Shown: piece by piece, positions 9,421 to 23,335 of the stretch
Layout: every line of letters begins with the position of its first letter
Numbering within the stretch: position 1 is the stretch's first letter
Assembly (NCBI RefSeq): GCF_037975245.1
Contig: NC_092581.1
Span: 5,609,501 to 5,673,500 of the forward strand
Length of the DNA stretch: 64,000 nucleotides
Origin: Apostichopus japonicus
Lineage: Eukaryota; Echinodermata; Holothuroidea; Aspidochirotida; Stichopodidae
Direction of reading: 5' to 3'
Notes under the pieces: generated by a model
What the model was told of the DNA's origin: nothing
What the model saw: the letters and a program-made list of their open reading frames with translations, nothing else
Database searches by the model: none
Program-made: the position numbers and the translations under genes

Positions 9421-11913
9421 ACACGAGTCACCTTGGATGTTAGCATCGTGAACCGCAAAAGGAGCAATTAACGATTAAGATGCTTGCCGTCACATAACAA
9501 AAGAAACCCATTATAACTACCCCCAAAAACCTATTATTCTTTTATTCCCTATAAAACTCATCTCCATTCTTCTCTTATTACCGAGGTCCATTCTTCTCTC
9601 GGCTTTTGTGTCCTCGTCTCTGTATCTGCTATTCATCTTCTTCATCTGTTTGTTACGTTCTTCTGATTCTCACAGAAACTGTTAAATCGAATATTTGTCG
9701 CCCGTCCAACAACTCACAACACTAAAACACAAACGGGCCCATTCATACTTGCCAAATTCGGTCTTATCTTCAGTGATCTATTCCCTTTATATTTATCTCT
9801 TCGCTTTTCAAATCTTTCCTTCCTTTCACGTACTTGATAGAGTCAATTATTCTAATCCCCCATTTTCGGTTCTTCTAACAATAGACTTTATTTTGAGGAG
9901 GAGAAAGGCCTTATTACCGAACGGGTTTATAACAGATTTCCAGCAGGCGAAGCTCTTTGACCTATACACAACATTACTTTCACCAACAACAAACCATAAC
10001 TTTGCATGCATGTATAACGATTTACTTGGAACGCTTCAAAGTATTGCATTTTTTATACACACGCTATGAGGATCCATAGATTCTCGTACGGCTGTTGGCT
10101 AAGATCACATGATGTGTAGCATCCGATCTCTTAATTTACTCCTATACCTTACCTGCCTCCAGATTATTTATGCACTATTCCCATCTAGCTGACCTCAATA
10201 GAAGAAATAAGTTTCTTTGTGTGTTAGTTTATATTTTTGGCTTCTCAATGATGTTGTTAAAGGTCATCAGTATGTTGTGCCAAATCTTAGCTGCTAAATT
10301 TGCTAGAAGTCCTGCAAAGAATTCCAGGTGATTATATGAATCTTTTACTTGTTTAACAGACATCGAGCAGTATTATATAATCAAAATGTCTCAGACATAC
10401 ACATTATCTTGAGGGTGCATGCCAGTAAAATACTTCTTGATTTGACCATTGGGTCAATATCGATGACCTTTAAAACGGAGACGTATAAGCTGCCTTTAAA
10501 GCCATCTTACTATTGAAAACATTTTTAAAACATTTTAATTTCAAGGAAAGATGTCGACGTTACTTTGTTTGAATAAGTTCGTAGTAATTCTATTCCTAAC
10601 TGACCATGTCTTTCATGCTTCATAATACAGACCAGATAACGATCGACAGACGTATCAACGTACAATAACAACATTCATAATATCGGGTGTAATTAGCCTG
10701 AATTCTGCCATCCCAGACTAATTATTTCTTTCCAATGAATTGCAACCAGTTAATAATTGCCTGTGTGAGTAACCTAGGGATATAGACTAATTAGTGAAAG
10801 TTCCATTAATACGCGGCAAATCGCTTCCGACAGCTACCTCCGCCCGTCAACTATCTACATATACGATTGTCGACAACTAACCAGAAACGATTTGATATTC
10901 GTTAATGATTTACAAACTGATAAATCCATCAAACATAGATTTTCATAATTTCGGTAGTAACGATATGAAATATACTTAACTGGAATCGGAAATTAATCAC
11001 TTTATAGCCTCTTTCTAGTAAAATGGGAAACGAAAACTCGAAACAAAACAAGAAGATTTACTGCAGATTTCTCTATTTTAACGGACGCCTGCACTGTCAA
11101 TTAAAACGGCCCATTTGAAAATAAAACATTGAAACCGAGCAATTAAGTAGGTTGGTGATAAGGCAGTGATTGCTCGGTTAAATGTATACACTCCTTTTAG
11201 CAGAACTATGTGGATTTAACAAGTCTACCAAAAACTCACACAATTAACATATCACGCATGAAGGAGATATAACTGCAGCGTTCGTGTGGTTATGGTGGGG
11301 CGGGGGGGGGGGGGGTTGGGAGAGGGTTAAAACTGCCAGTTGAGAGTGGTTTACCTAAAATACCTGTAAAATCTTATGCCTGAGGAGAGAAGGCTACATG
11401 TGTGCCTTCCATATATTATGCTTGAGGAAAGTATCTATTCCTGTAACATGTTTAACTCAATAAGAGTGTACCTTTAACCTTTTTCCGTCAATACCGATCC
11501 ATCTTTATCAAAGTGCGTCAAGGCTAAGTACCATCCAACTATGCAGAAAGTTTAAAAACTAATGAGACTGAATCGATCTTTCATTACAGAACGTTTAATG
11601 AATTACCGACCAGGGAGGGCAAGATTTGTATAATAAACACATCGACCGGGGTTCTGACGATGAGTCGTCTGCGACTTGATCAAGTATTATAATGGATGTA
11701 ATTATTGAGCAGAACTAGGCCTACCATTCATGACATTCAGGGATTATGACAAATCTTAAAATCCCATCCAGGATCAGCGTCTTTTAATCCCCCGAGAGAT
11801 GTTTGATTATATTCTTTGAAAATTATGATCGATTTCAAAGCCAGTCTTAGTCACCGCAAGTGTCTATCCAGTCTTATTTGCACTGAAGAAAGATTATTTA
11901 ATATCAACCTCTT
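9421..11913. other. Intergenic; no supported gene
   Basis: Contains a C/T-rich stretch around 9535-9660 and a G run at 11302-11315 flanked by further G-rich sequence. A 124-codon frame at 9695-10069 has no recognisable domain and is not called. Confidence 0.4.
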
Positions 11914-11997
11914 GTCCCTCTCAGCACCCCTCCCGACCCTCTCAACTCCCAACCCGACCCTCTCAGCACCCCTCCCGACCCTCTCGACCCCTTACCA
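11914..11997 (+). repeat. Short C-rich minisatellite
   Basis: Repeats of CCGACCCTCTCAGCACCCCT with an AACTCCCAA variant, about four units. Confidence 0.75.
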
Positions 11998-13784
11998 CTC
12001 CACAACATAAGCATTTGGAATATATAACATGAAGTTCACACAATGTGTGAGGGGAAATTTACAACAAAGAAATAACGGCTTCATTCATTTCAAGCCATCA
12101 ACTTCAGTGATTTTCTATAAATCCTTGATCTTTAAATGTAACCTAACCTAGCTCTTGATAATTCTGTGGATTTCAAGACAAATGGTGAACATCCTTCCTT
12201 GTCTCGCAAACAGCATTTCAGTCAAAGATATTGTTTCCACTTCTCAAAAAGATCCGTTCATTATACGTTGAGTGACCCTCACCGAAAGTATTCTTTTAAT
12301 TGCTGCAGAAATGCTTTTAAGATTCTCCTGTTTCTATAGTCAAAAGTGACTACTATAGTCAACTTTGTCCCTGGGAATGATTGAAAGGAATTAAGCTATA
12401 AATGAAGCCATGGTCGGCAAACTACGGAAAATGGATTTCTATTTTTGATAGCAAAGTTAAAGTTTTCGTGCAGATAATTATCTTCGTTTAAAGAAATATG
12501 TTTGTGTCGTTGTTTTCATTCGACAGACTTCTAGGCCTTGCTCGGTTCGTATAGTGAAGATACGGTTCACTAGTTAGGATTAACCAAAGTTAAGCTGCAT
12601 GCACGCAGTGTGATTGACAGCGAAAATCTAAACAACGGGAAAATATTTTGGGCATGGATGTTTTCGTTTATGGAAGTTTGTGATTTCGTTCGACTCTCGC
12701 CTTTAGGTCAGAAACAAAATTTTCCTTTTCTGCGATGGGTGAATTGAAATACATTTGTTTATGAAATCGAAAGGGTTTAAACGGCTTAAATGTTGAAAAC
12801 TGACACAAAAGCAGTAACCAGGGGTGCAGGGGAAGGGGGGGTGGGCGGGTTATCGGATATATACACAAAATTTGATAAAATAAAGAACAACAAATATCTG
12901 AAAATACTTCAGCTTGCAGGGTCTTCGTTGATAGAACTCTTACTCACACTACAAATAATATGCAAACTCTGACGCAAGCACAACACACTTGCTCAAGAAT
13001 TTAATACTTTACCTTGGACATGGTGTGCTTATAGCATTATAATAAATATACTTAAATAAAATTTGGTCACATGTTTAGAATATTTAATCTATACAGTCAT
13101 ATCCATTACCTACAAAGATTTTAACGTAAATTATTTATGTTTTCATAATTCCCAGTGTCTATGGTCTAAGAATCATAGACCATGCACTGACCAACCGTAA
13201 TATAACTAGCGACAGCACTGATTGGCGTGACCCACATGACCAGTAGCGATACTTACCTGTACGCCTGGACTGAGTTCAATTATTCATGGAGACTTACCTT
13301 TAAATAATTAGAATCACTTCATGATATCTACCTTTTTTCTGTTCTTTTTTTTTTGGCCTTATTTCAATAATTGATTATTATCTTGGTTATTAAAAAAATA
13401 AAAAAAAAATAAAAAAGAATTGACCCGAGGGTTAATTGAAACTGTCTGTGGGTTTTATTTGATAGTATTATGTGTATATAGAAACGCATACGACCAAGCG
13501 GGCTCCAAAGAAAGGTGGTAAAAGAAGGGTGCTCACAAGGGACGCGAAATAGGTCATTGTTCCAGAAATTGTGAATTTTGATAAAGTTATAACTATACCC
13601 GCAAATAGTCACCATCTATAAAGTTCATAGACTTGGACGGATACGGGAGAGTATGGAAGGGTTGTGGTAATGGGATTAGGGGGAAATCCATGGAAATTAT
13701 ACTAAGTACACTGTTATATATTTCTATGAGAAAAAGTCTGAAAGTCCCATTATGGAAACGATATAACGACTCGTTATCCACAAT
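11998..13784. other. Intergenic; a small hairpin at 13153-13189 is the only structure seen
   Basis: The hairpin arms are CAGTGTCTATGGTCT and AGACCATGCACTG. Otherwise AT-rich with A/T homopolymers near 13330-13420; no gene recognised. Confidence 0.4.
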
Positions 13785-13880
13785 GAAAGGCTTAAACCCA
13801 ACATTATTGTTACCGTTTAAGGCTTAAACACAACATTATTGTATCGTTTTAGGCTTAAACACAACATTATTGTTGCCACA
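13785..13880 (+). repeat. Three-copy tandem repeat (AGGCTTAAACACAACATTAT unit)
   Basis: Three successive copies of an approximately 30-bp unit containing GGCTTAAAC and ACATTATTGT. Confidence 0.8.
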
Positions 13881-15057
13881 ACATTGTTTTGTTGTTGTTA
13901 TAACACTGCTTTTATTCTTGAGTAAAAGTAATTTAACAGGTCAACATGTACTTTGAAAAGTTGGACAAACATTTTGATGAGCACTGCATGGTAAGAATGC
14001 ATTCACCTTTTTTGCTGTTAATGCTCACAGTTAAGTACAGCTTAATTTAAAGGGATATGAGTGGCTAAAAGTTCACTGCTTTTACAAACCATACTGGACA
14101 TTTTCTGCATCTTTGACACATCCTAATAGCATTTGATTTTTAGGGAAGATATGATTTTATTTCAAAGTTTGTGATATTTTTTATATGTTTCTGGCAACAA
14201 CAGAATAAATTATGTCATCACGGGAATTCAACTGAAAATGGGGTTTTCCTTTTCTATAAATTTTACTGACTTATATTCATAGAGGAAAATAATGTTTCTA
14301 CAGCGAGAATATATTTTTTTAGATAAGATAATTGTTACAGGCATATTGTCTGCCACCGGAACACTCCTTTAAATATCCGGAAACTCACGGTTCAAAAAAA
14401 AAAGCTAAAAAAAAAAATCATTGGTAAGGTGAAGCCTAGGTCTAGTGGTGTTTGAAAGACATGATGTTAGCGTGGCATAGATACTGTATGATTAGAGGGC
14501 CTAACCAAACACGGTTGCCACGGGACTATAATCTAACTCAGTCCTAGTTTATAGTGACGTAATGACCCGTGACTGAACTCGTCAGCGGTAAACGTTAGAG
14601 TTTAATTATGTCTTTTGTAGTTAGCAGCAATTACTAATTAATAACCTTCAATTTCAGTAGCTTCGGAGAATCCTTAATAATTGCGATTTTCATCTCTGAC
14701 ATTTTTTTTTTTATCAAAACCTTACTTTAAGGACAAAACGATTACTGGACAAAAATCTCTCTTTCCAGAGAAAGATATTTTGTTTGTAGGTTGCAAAGCT
14801 TACGGATGTTGACGCGGTTGACAGATAAAATCCATTGCGGGATTCTTTTCAATAGAATTGTAAATCCATCTGGTTATCTGTGAAAGGAATTAAAATGACG
14901 AAGAATGAAACATCAGTCAAATATCAAAATCTTCGTTAAAGATAAAATATACTATAGGGCAACAGAAGGCTCTCCAAGAAATAAAATCGAGAGCCAACAC
15001 GATGATAGTACACGGTATAAGCGAATGCCATACAGCAGGTATATCACTATATCACTA

Positions 15058-15063
<6 letters not shown>
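13881..15063. other. Intergenic; nothing recognised
   Basis: AT-rich sequence with A-runs at 14394-14420 and a T-run near 14701. No coding or RNA signature was seen. Confidence 0.4.

Positions 15064-15149
<86 letters not shown>
15064..15149. repeat. (TA)n microsatellite, 86 bp
   Basis: Uninterrupted TA dinucleotide run preceded by three ATATCACT units. It can extrude as a cruciform and is prone to length error. Confidence 0.97.
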
Positions 15150-15150
<1 letters not shown>

Positions 15151-17400
15151 TAATATCTATAAACTCTAACACATCTGCAAGTTAACCTTAAATTAGTACT
15201 ATACATATGTCTATATCCAGGGTTATCCTGAAAATGCTATGAAAATTGTTTTTAGTACTGGGAGAGTGATCGTAAACATTCAATTTACAACAAAATATCG
15301 AACGCAACTATTTGTCTAGATCTCTATCGTAAGTAATAAAACCAGGTTTTCCCAGGCAGTGTATTTGAACTACCTCCAATACCAATATGAAAACAGCACT
15401 CGATAGTAACTCCGTGTATTTTCAAAACACAACTTTACGATCTTTATTCCGCAATTTTTATGATTCGGGTACTTATTGAATGATCAAAGTTTTTACGACT
15501 GCGTAGTAAATCTGTACCGCTCCATGAGGACAGGCGGACACGCGCGCCTGATCCTAAACGCGTTGTGTATTTTTATTATCTCCAACCCGTACTAGTAAGG
15601 TGATGTTTATCACACTTGAAGGTGTAGAAATGATGGTACGAGGCGTTAGTAAAATAGATCAACAATACATTCGGCTGATATACGATCTATTTTAATAACA
15701 CATCACCAAGAACGATTTACTGCAGTTTCTTTTTATAAGACGTGTCATAAAAGATTAACGCTGACAGGGAGGGGGAGTTATGATATGGTGGTGCACCGCG
15801 CGATAATGGTGACGTCATAGGCTACTTTTACTCTTTGCAACAATTTCACTGCACCAGAGTAATTGTGAGCCTATCATTTAATTTGAGTCGAGTTAAAGAG
15901 GACTTCAATGTATTACTCAACTGAAGCCCATTACAGTGTTCTCGATACACACTTTCTGTGATACAACTATTATAAAAAATGTGTCGTCTCTTTCAAGGAG
16001 ATGAGGAGGCAGGGGGTGGGGAGGCATGAGGGGGGAGGGGTAAGGTTGGCAGGGACAGAGGGAATGAATAGGACGACTTTACTGCGTTCTGGTCAAATAT
16101 GTTTGCTTATAATGTTTTGTGATACGGTATACTCTCCCTCTATTTGATTTGAAAAACTTATATTCACTCACCGACGTCTAAACCTTTGCCAACACCCCCC
16201 AACCCCCCCCCTTCCCCAAATAATATCAGTTTGTCGGTTATTTTGTTTTTTAATACTTGGTAATAGAGAACACTTATATCCTGTATCATAATGTAAATAG
16301 CAACACGCAAGCGAGAGTAAGAGCAAGATTATGTTATGCACCGTAGTAGCACCGTTCGGGATGTCCGTGATTCTTCCTCACCCCACCCGCGCCCTTCACC
16401 CTTCATTCATCCTATCCTTCACTGAACTCCTCACAACGTCAGTACACCATCCATGCCCGCCTCTATGTGCTATTCTCTCTACATGTGTTACACATTATCC
16501 TTAAATATAATAACCTATTACAGGCCTCTGCGTTATTCGGTTAGCCTAAGCCGCCGTTTATATACTGCTAGTTGCAGATATATAACTTTATATGTATACC
16601 CCACACACATACGTTTAAATATTTCCCCTGCATGCTAATGTATGTTAGGCTTACCGACTTCATCTTCCCATCATTCCCATCTTATTTCTCCAGACGACAA
16701 GAACAAGACGATCCTCCTAAAAGCTACAGCTGTAACACATCTCTGTGGAAAGCCGGGATGGCATTTTATGGGTTTTCTGGTTAGATTTAGTGTGACGTTT
16801 GCGACCGTTTTGATGTTTGAAAGGAACAGTCAACGTGGCATTTGGCAAATTGCAACGGGTCAAGAACATGCATGAAAGTAGAAAATGTAATTCCATCGTC
16901 TTCGCCATGCATCCCGCTTGTAGTATTTTACTAGCTGTCAGTTCCCGCCAGTCCATAAACAGCGCAGTTACTGTTCTCAGTCCGTTACCATAGAAGCGGC
17001 GTCATATCCGGTTTTTAGTATGTTTACATTTCATATACATATAGCATATTCCAAAAGACAAACATAATTTAGAGGAAATGTAGTGAATGTTAGTTTTCTT
17101 TTACAACTTGTGTAAAGTTTACACATAACCTCCACTACGTATAAACTTCAATAGTAAACATTATCTTCTCATGCAACGCGAATGGAAACGTGTGTTTACA
17201 ATAGACATGACTTACATATCAGATGGATTTAAAGAAAACCAACACTGTTTTTTCTAAGCTATAATTGTTGTAGGATGATAGTGTGAAACTTAAAATGTCC
17301 CAAGAGATTTGTTTTTAAATCCCGGGATATGGACAAAGAGCAGACGAAAAGATTTGAGAAGAAATGTCAATATTCGTACATACCACGTTGTATATTATAA
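15150..17400. other. Intergenic; one hairpin and C-rich tracts, no gene seen
   Basis: Imperfect inverted repeat 15645-15660 / 15684-15699 (GTTAGTAAAATAGATC and its near complement) around a 23-nt loop. Purine-rich G runs at about 16000-16050 and C runs at about 16190-16215. Confidence 0.4.
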
Positions 17401-17592
17401 CTTTTTTTAAGGAAAAGTCGCACAGGAAAGAACCTGGGCACGAAACCAAACTACCAAACGACTGATCCGCTCTCAGCCCCAGTCCCCTTGCATCGGGACT
17501 GTGACTGTGTGATCATCGTCGAGTGTATATCACCATTCCCCTCGAAAGGGAACATATACTATACACATGATCTTAGCCAAAAGGCCGAGAAG
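17401..17592 (-). mobile_element. U2-snRNA-headed SINE-like element or U2 pseudogene
   Basis: On the minus strand, starting at 17592, the sequence matches the first stem-loop of spliceosomal U2 RNA (CTTCTCGGCCTTTTGGCTAA and the following GATCA). A recognisable GTGTA..GTAT.TGTTC follows. The branch-point recognition GTAGTA is broken by an inserted TA (GTGTATAGTATATG). No Sm-binding site or U2 stem III/IV is found. Instead there is a GTGTAT/ATACAC hairpin, an AGTCCC..GGGGACT hairpin, and a body ending near GTGCCCAGGTTCTTTCC. That body resembles the sequence at 61441-61500. A functional U2 gene is excluded by these losses; a SINE with an snRNA-derived head or a chimeric retropseudogene fits. The 5' boundary is clear, the 3' boundary is a guess. 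Confidence 0.55.
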
Positions 17593-18699
17593 TCAGTTAA
17601 CCTCACACTATGTACAGCATTCAGTGTAGCCATAATAGACTGACGTAGAACGGTGTAAATCCTAAATGTTAATACTAACTACCGCGTTGAATTCTTAACC
17701 ACACGTTACCATGCAGCCTAACTATCTTATTTATCGTTAAGTACTTATTTAAGGTGATTTTGTCAAGTTTCGAAACTAAAGTCACGTAAAGTAAACTTTA
17801 CTAGTCATTTCCAAAAGATTTAAGCCAAATGTGGGAAAATTTGTCGTTTGTTAATGCATATAAAACATATTAACATAAGGATGTATAGTCGTTGAGTGTT
17901 AAATCGGGGCGGGGTTTCTCAGTGATGACCAGGACATATGATTGCACTATTCTGGTCATTTCATCTAATGTGTGAATGATAAATATTCTATAGACTGTAT
18001 ATAGTTCATTCAATGAGATTCGCGGGCATCTGGTGTTTAAAGGGTAGTATCTCTCTATTGGTTATCTCTCAACTTTACCTGCATACACATAATGCAGTAT
18101 TAGGAAGAATAGAAGGGAACTAAAGAAATATTATACCTATATTCATGTGAATCTGTCAGTTTTCAGAACTGATAACCATCTTATCATATGTAGTCAAGTC
18201 TCACCCAGGGTACCCTGATAGGGTTAAATACACCTGACGGGGACGTCTGCCGTGCACGGGCTCAATTTACCTCATCTATGAATTTGCTGAACATCCAATC
18301 TCGCCAGTTCATAAAGTAACTCATGGCCCGAGGATAAATCTATCATCCATTTACATCGGGACATGGAATAATACATGACATGGGTAGATCATACTTAACC
18401 TAACTTCTATACATGCCGTGATAGTTAGCCTATGTTGCCTTTCCCATGATGTTTCTTAGTCGTGACACAATAATCATCGTTGCATACTAGTAGCAGTACA
18501 GTTTACTTACTCGGTACCCTACACCAGCCTCGTTATATTAAAATATTCATATTTGTTCGGTAAATTAAATTGGGTTATCCACACAATAATACATTACAAC
18601 ACTGTAGTCTTCGATACGCCAAACGGGAACTTTAATAACCCACCCCGACTCACAACCCTCGTCCACCCCTAGATGGCTGTCTCGATCGAGTTGCTAATT
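17593..18699. other. Intergenic; nothing recognised
   Basis: No repeat or coding signature was seen. Confidence 0.4.
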
Positions 18700-19075
18700 A
18701 CGTGACTGACCACTACATCTATCTCACGTGATCAGTCCATCTATTCATCTGGCCAGACCATCTATGACCACTCCATCTATCTCTTGTGAACACTCCAACT
18801 ATCTCACGTGACCAGTCCATCTATTTAATGTGACCAGCACATCTATCTCACGTGATCAGCCCATCTATGTAACGTGACCAGCACATCTATTTAATTTGAC
18901 CACTCCATCTATCTCATGTGATCACTCCATCTATTGACCACTCCATCTATCTCACGTGATCAGCCAATCTATGTAACGTGACCAGCACATCTATCTAATG
19001 TGACCAGCACATCTATCTAATGTGACCACTCCATCTATATCCGTGACCACTCCATCTATCTCATGTGACAACTCC
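18700..19075 (+). repeat. 22-bp minisatellite (CATCTATCTCACGTGACCAC type)
   Basis: About 17 diverged 22-bp units built on CATCTAT plus a TCACGTGA / TAATGTGA half. Many units carry CACGTG, an E-box core, probably by virtue of the unit sequence. Confidence 0.9.
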
Positions 19076-22000
19076 CTGCGTTGATACCTTTCATTACTAT
19101 ATACGGGCTCTAAAAAGAGGCCAAACGTTTGCGAACACTGTGTAGAATATCAACATACAGTATGCCGGTCATATCTGCAAGTATTCGTCATTAATATTCA
19201 TAATTGCCGTAAATAATTGCCAAACTGATGCATATTCAAATTCATACATAACTCAATAACCACTCTCTCGTATAAGACATATGATATAAACCCATCCGAC
19301 CTCGTACATGCACTGTAAACTGAGAACGCATCACTATATGTTGCAGCTACACAGACAAACAGAATGTTTCCTGTAAGAAGTGGGTCTTCGGTTGAAATCG
19401 TGTATGTTGGTTACCGGAATGACCTGCTTCAATAGGGTTCTACTGAACAGTAATAAACAGCACAGGTAGTAAATCAAAGATTTAGTATAACTTCAAAGAC
19501 CCGGTAATATAGAATGTGGGCTGGGTTACATCATTAAAAACACAAAGAATTTAGTAAAAATAATGTTAACTTTCTTGATTGGTTTTGGTTAAAATACCAA
19601 GAGATGTACCCAGACATTTTATTGTTGTGCGTTAAAGAGAGTGACCTGATTCTTACAGAAAAAACAACAACAACAACGAAACACAATACCTCTCTCGCAT
19701 TGACGTTAGAAGCCTGTTAACTGGGTTAAAAACGATGACATGGACACTATAAAATCGTCCTTATCGGGAACATTAAAACCGGATTTCATCGAAGTATTTG
19801 ATTCTATCTTTTACTTCTTTTAACCATTTAACTACCAAACACAAAATTAACCTCTTCTAACGACGACATCCAAGTATCCACCCCCCACCCCTCCCCCCTT
19901 TTCCAACACACATACAAAGATCTACGCATAATTCATACTTCATGAGACAATACGGGCATTTCCAAATATTTATTATAGCGCCGAGGGTCAGTTCTTGCTT
20001 TAATATATGCTCTCTGTCTATATAGACCTGACCTGGGTAGCCTTTATGTATAGCCTAACTGGTTGTTATGTACAGCGCGTAAGACGAGGACATTTGTACA
20101 TAACTATAAGGATTAGAGTCACTCAGGGTTGAGGTGTTTTAACTAGTATACTCTATTTGCATTGCAGAGATTTCAGACTGCTTCCAAAATTACCAGGATG
20201 TCAAAACTTGACTCGTCTTACGTCAGTTGTCATTGTCTAGATTATACCATGTTATATCTTATTACTGCAAGATGCATATCCTATCCTTCTGCCAATTATA
20301 TTGTATGCATATACTGATTACATTAGTGGGTAAAGTCTTAACACTACCTTCTATCAATGGCCCCATTTTTCAAATTCACACCGTTGGTGTTAATCCCCTC
20401 TATTGTTTATTTCAACGCCAGATCAATTGTCGCCCAATGACTAATTCATGGTGCTGCTTATTCCAAATATTTCCATCCACACAAGCATCGGGGAGATAAA
20501 ACGTGCATGCATGAATTGTGAAGAATTTTTATCCGCGGTCTTTGTTCGTCCGAAGTGGCCATCTTACCCGGATAAATCATAGTCTTCTGTCTCCTTGACG
20601 TTTTAACGTTCGTCAAACGAGTGACATATTCACGTTTAGGGCTCTGGTGCGCGTAACATGTCTTTCATCAAGACGAAAACATTCTCTCTTATTACTTTAT
20701 CCCAATAGTCTGAAATGACATGAATGTGTTCCAGCAGACGATAGCGTAAAAAAAGGCGGGAAAGAGTAAACATAGTAAAACTGTTTGGTCGTTTGGTTAA
20801 CCCTTTAGTATAATTAGTTATTTGGACTGATTAAGTAAACAATAAACACACAAATATACTTACTTAAATCAAATTCTTCAAAATAAAAAACAAACGTAAG
20901 TTTGGTTTTGGATTTCTCAAATTTCAAAATGGGTGATATGAATTAAAATGTTAATTTATCTAGCTACGTAGCTGCAGAGTTACACAGAACAAGTGTGTCA
21001 AACAGGATCGAAGACAAGCACTAAACATTTTGTACTTCCTATTTACCTTTCAAGTTTAAAAATATCGATATACATTGAAATCCCCCTTCACGAATGTTTT
21101 GAATAAGTGGCAGTGTAAACGTAACTTAAATGTGACGTTTCATTATCACAAAAACGAGACCGGAAGTTTATATCAGTTTAAAGAAACAATTTGGTTGAAC
21201 AATTTGCTACACCTTTACCAAAGTGTGTCATTTCTAATCAGAAACCATTCTTCCAATAAACAAAACGTCAACATAGGAATTTAAAACTGTGTCAAACTTT
21301 TGAAAAGTTCAAATAGATTTGATTCCTATTTTCGATGTATTTTATGCAAACACAACAGAGTAAAATTAATGTCTGTCGAGAAAATAAAAATATGCAATCA
21401 TTAAAATGAAAGAAGACAAAATCCACTTTGTATTTGCAATTAAAATTAATCTTCTCTAATGTACAACACGTACATAAAAAACAAAGTGCTTCTAGTTCTA
21501 AATTAGAATAAGATATACACTTACTGTCTAATTTGTCGTACAATGACTGCGGCACGCCGTTGATTATAATCTTAACGGTCTATTCTGTAAAATTTGCAGG
21601 GTGCTTTAGACATATAAGATAGGATCTCCAAAAACCCCTAACTTAGCATCATTTGGTCATTAAGAAGGGAAATCTAATAGTTTGCCCATCACATGCATAC
21701 AAGCAAATTTGGGAGACATTTTGCCCAAAGACAAGCTAAATAATGACATTAAACTATTTTCATTGTCAAAACATATATTGATCACAAAACACAATCTCAA
21801 CAACACACAAAAGTCATTGTTTAATTGGGCAATCTTTTACCCAAAATTGGTTGGATGCAAACATCAACTAGAAAGGGGAAGCTAAATCTTGCTGCTCTTA
21901 AAGGTGACTGTTACCATGACAACATCAGTACTAACGCATATATGTTGAAACAGCAGCAGTGGTGACCAAGATCTCGTACCGGTGGCTTGCCATGATTGTC

Positions 22001-22867
22001 TAGTGTGTGATGGTGCTATTAAATGTGCCTGCAGAAATGATAATAATCTTAAAGTAAACAGTAGAAAAAACATGATACAAATCCAATAATTTGTGACTAT
22101 GAAGTGCCCGCCTCCCCCGCCCTTCCCTCTCCACTCTCAGTTTCAATCCAGGCTCCATCTCAAATGAAATGAAATGTTGCTATAAGCAAACGTGTTTTCG
22201 TATGATTTTCCTTAACTGTTCATTCATCATTATTGCCTGTTTTATATCAAACTTGATGATGTCAATAGGTGGAATTATAATTTCTGTCAAACTTAGCGAT
22301 GATTGCTGTGGATTTGACGAATATTCATATTTCATAGTTGCTAATTTTTCTTAACATATTGACACACTTAGGGTACGGTATATATATATTGAGTATTTTG
22401 AGCAAATTTCTTCCACGATGTTGGATATTGTCTGCTAATTTTTTAATAGCTTTTCGTTTTCCTGGTAATTTAAAGAACAAAACCCTTCCTCAACTTACAT
22501 GTATGGTTTTCTTTCTATACTATTCCAATGTATATATATCTGTTAGTTCAACTTCACTGATTGCTAACGATCTCACAGAACTAGCAGCAACGGGGAGAAC
22601 GTAAACATTGTCAGTCTTAAATCAAAAAGTAAAGCGATAAGTTATCCGCAGATATAGCTTGCACATACAGACGTTCTTATACGTTAAAGCGATATGATAG
22701 TTTATTTAAAATATACACATTTTGTAGCTCACTTCCGTGTTTGTAGAAGCTTCACAGTTGCACGCAGACCTTCGCATGGTTCGCAATTGCTGATGCGAAG
22801 TGACTCCATATTTGTGACTAAATTGAAAATGAACACAGAGTATAGGGGCGCAACCATATATAGTTAA
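19076..22867. other. Intergenic; no supported gene
   Basis: Only short, compositionally ordinary frames (60-90 codons). No splice-flanked conserved exon or RNA gene was recognised. Confidence 0.4.
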
Positions 22868-22913
22868 GGGAGAGGGAGAGGGGAGGGGAGGGTGAGGGGA
22901 GGGGGAGGGGAGG
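22868..22913 (+). other. G-rich tract with G-quadruplex potential
   Basis: More than eight closely spaced runs of three to five G separated by one or two bases (GGGAGAGGGAGAGGGGAGGG and on). This meets the simple four-run rule for intramolecular quadruplex formation. No adjacent gene gives it a role. Confidence 0.6.
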
Positions 22914-23090
22914 AGGCATCCCTGCTTAAGAGTATGTGGATCGTAGTTTAGACTGTCACATGTCGTTTACCATACATACAACATACATTTTTTATCAAGT
23001 GTTACACCACAACGACACCCGACTTGTATTATGAGCACCACAACTAACTTGCATTATAAGACATCCCGACGCAGTCTTAAGTACACCATT

Positions 23091-23335
23091 ATTATGCGTT
23101 TACTATGGACTATATATCACACCACAGCAACACCATGACACCACTATTAGGACTACAGCGGTCATAAACATCCGACGATGCAATAGCGAAGTAGTGTGAG
23201 GTACACCATTATTATGCGTTTACTATAGACTATATATTACACCACATCAACACCATGACTCCACTATAGGACTACAGCGGCCATAAACATCTGACGGTGC
23301 AATAGCGACGTAGTGTGAGGTACACCATTGTTACA
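23091..23335 (+). repeat. ~110-bp tandem duplication (two full copies and the start of a third)
   Basis: GTACACCATTATTATGCG starts copies at 23091 and 23201, and GTACACCATTGTTA starts a partial copy at 23320. The copies differ by scattered substitutions. Confidence 0.9.

Noticed and set aside
9695-10069. 124-codon plus-strand frame
   Set aside because: No recognisable domain, no splice context, composition like the flanking intergenic DNA.
17401-17592. Functional U2 snRNA gene
   Set aside because: The branch-point recognition sequence is interrupted, and the Sm site and 3' stem-loops are absent.
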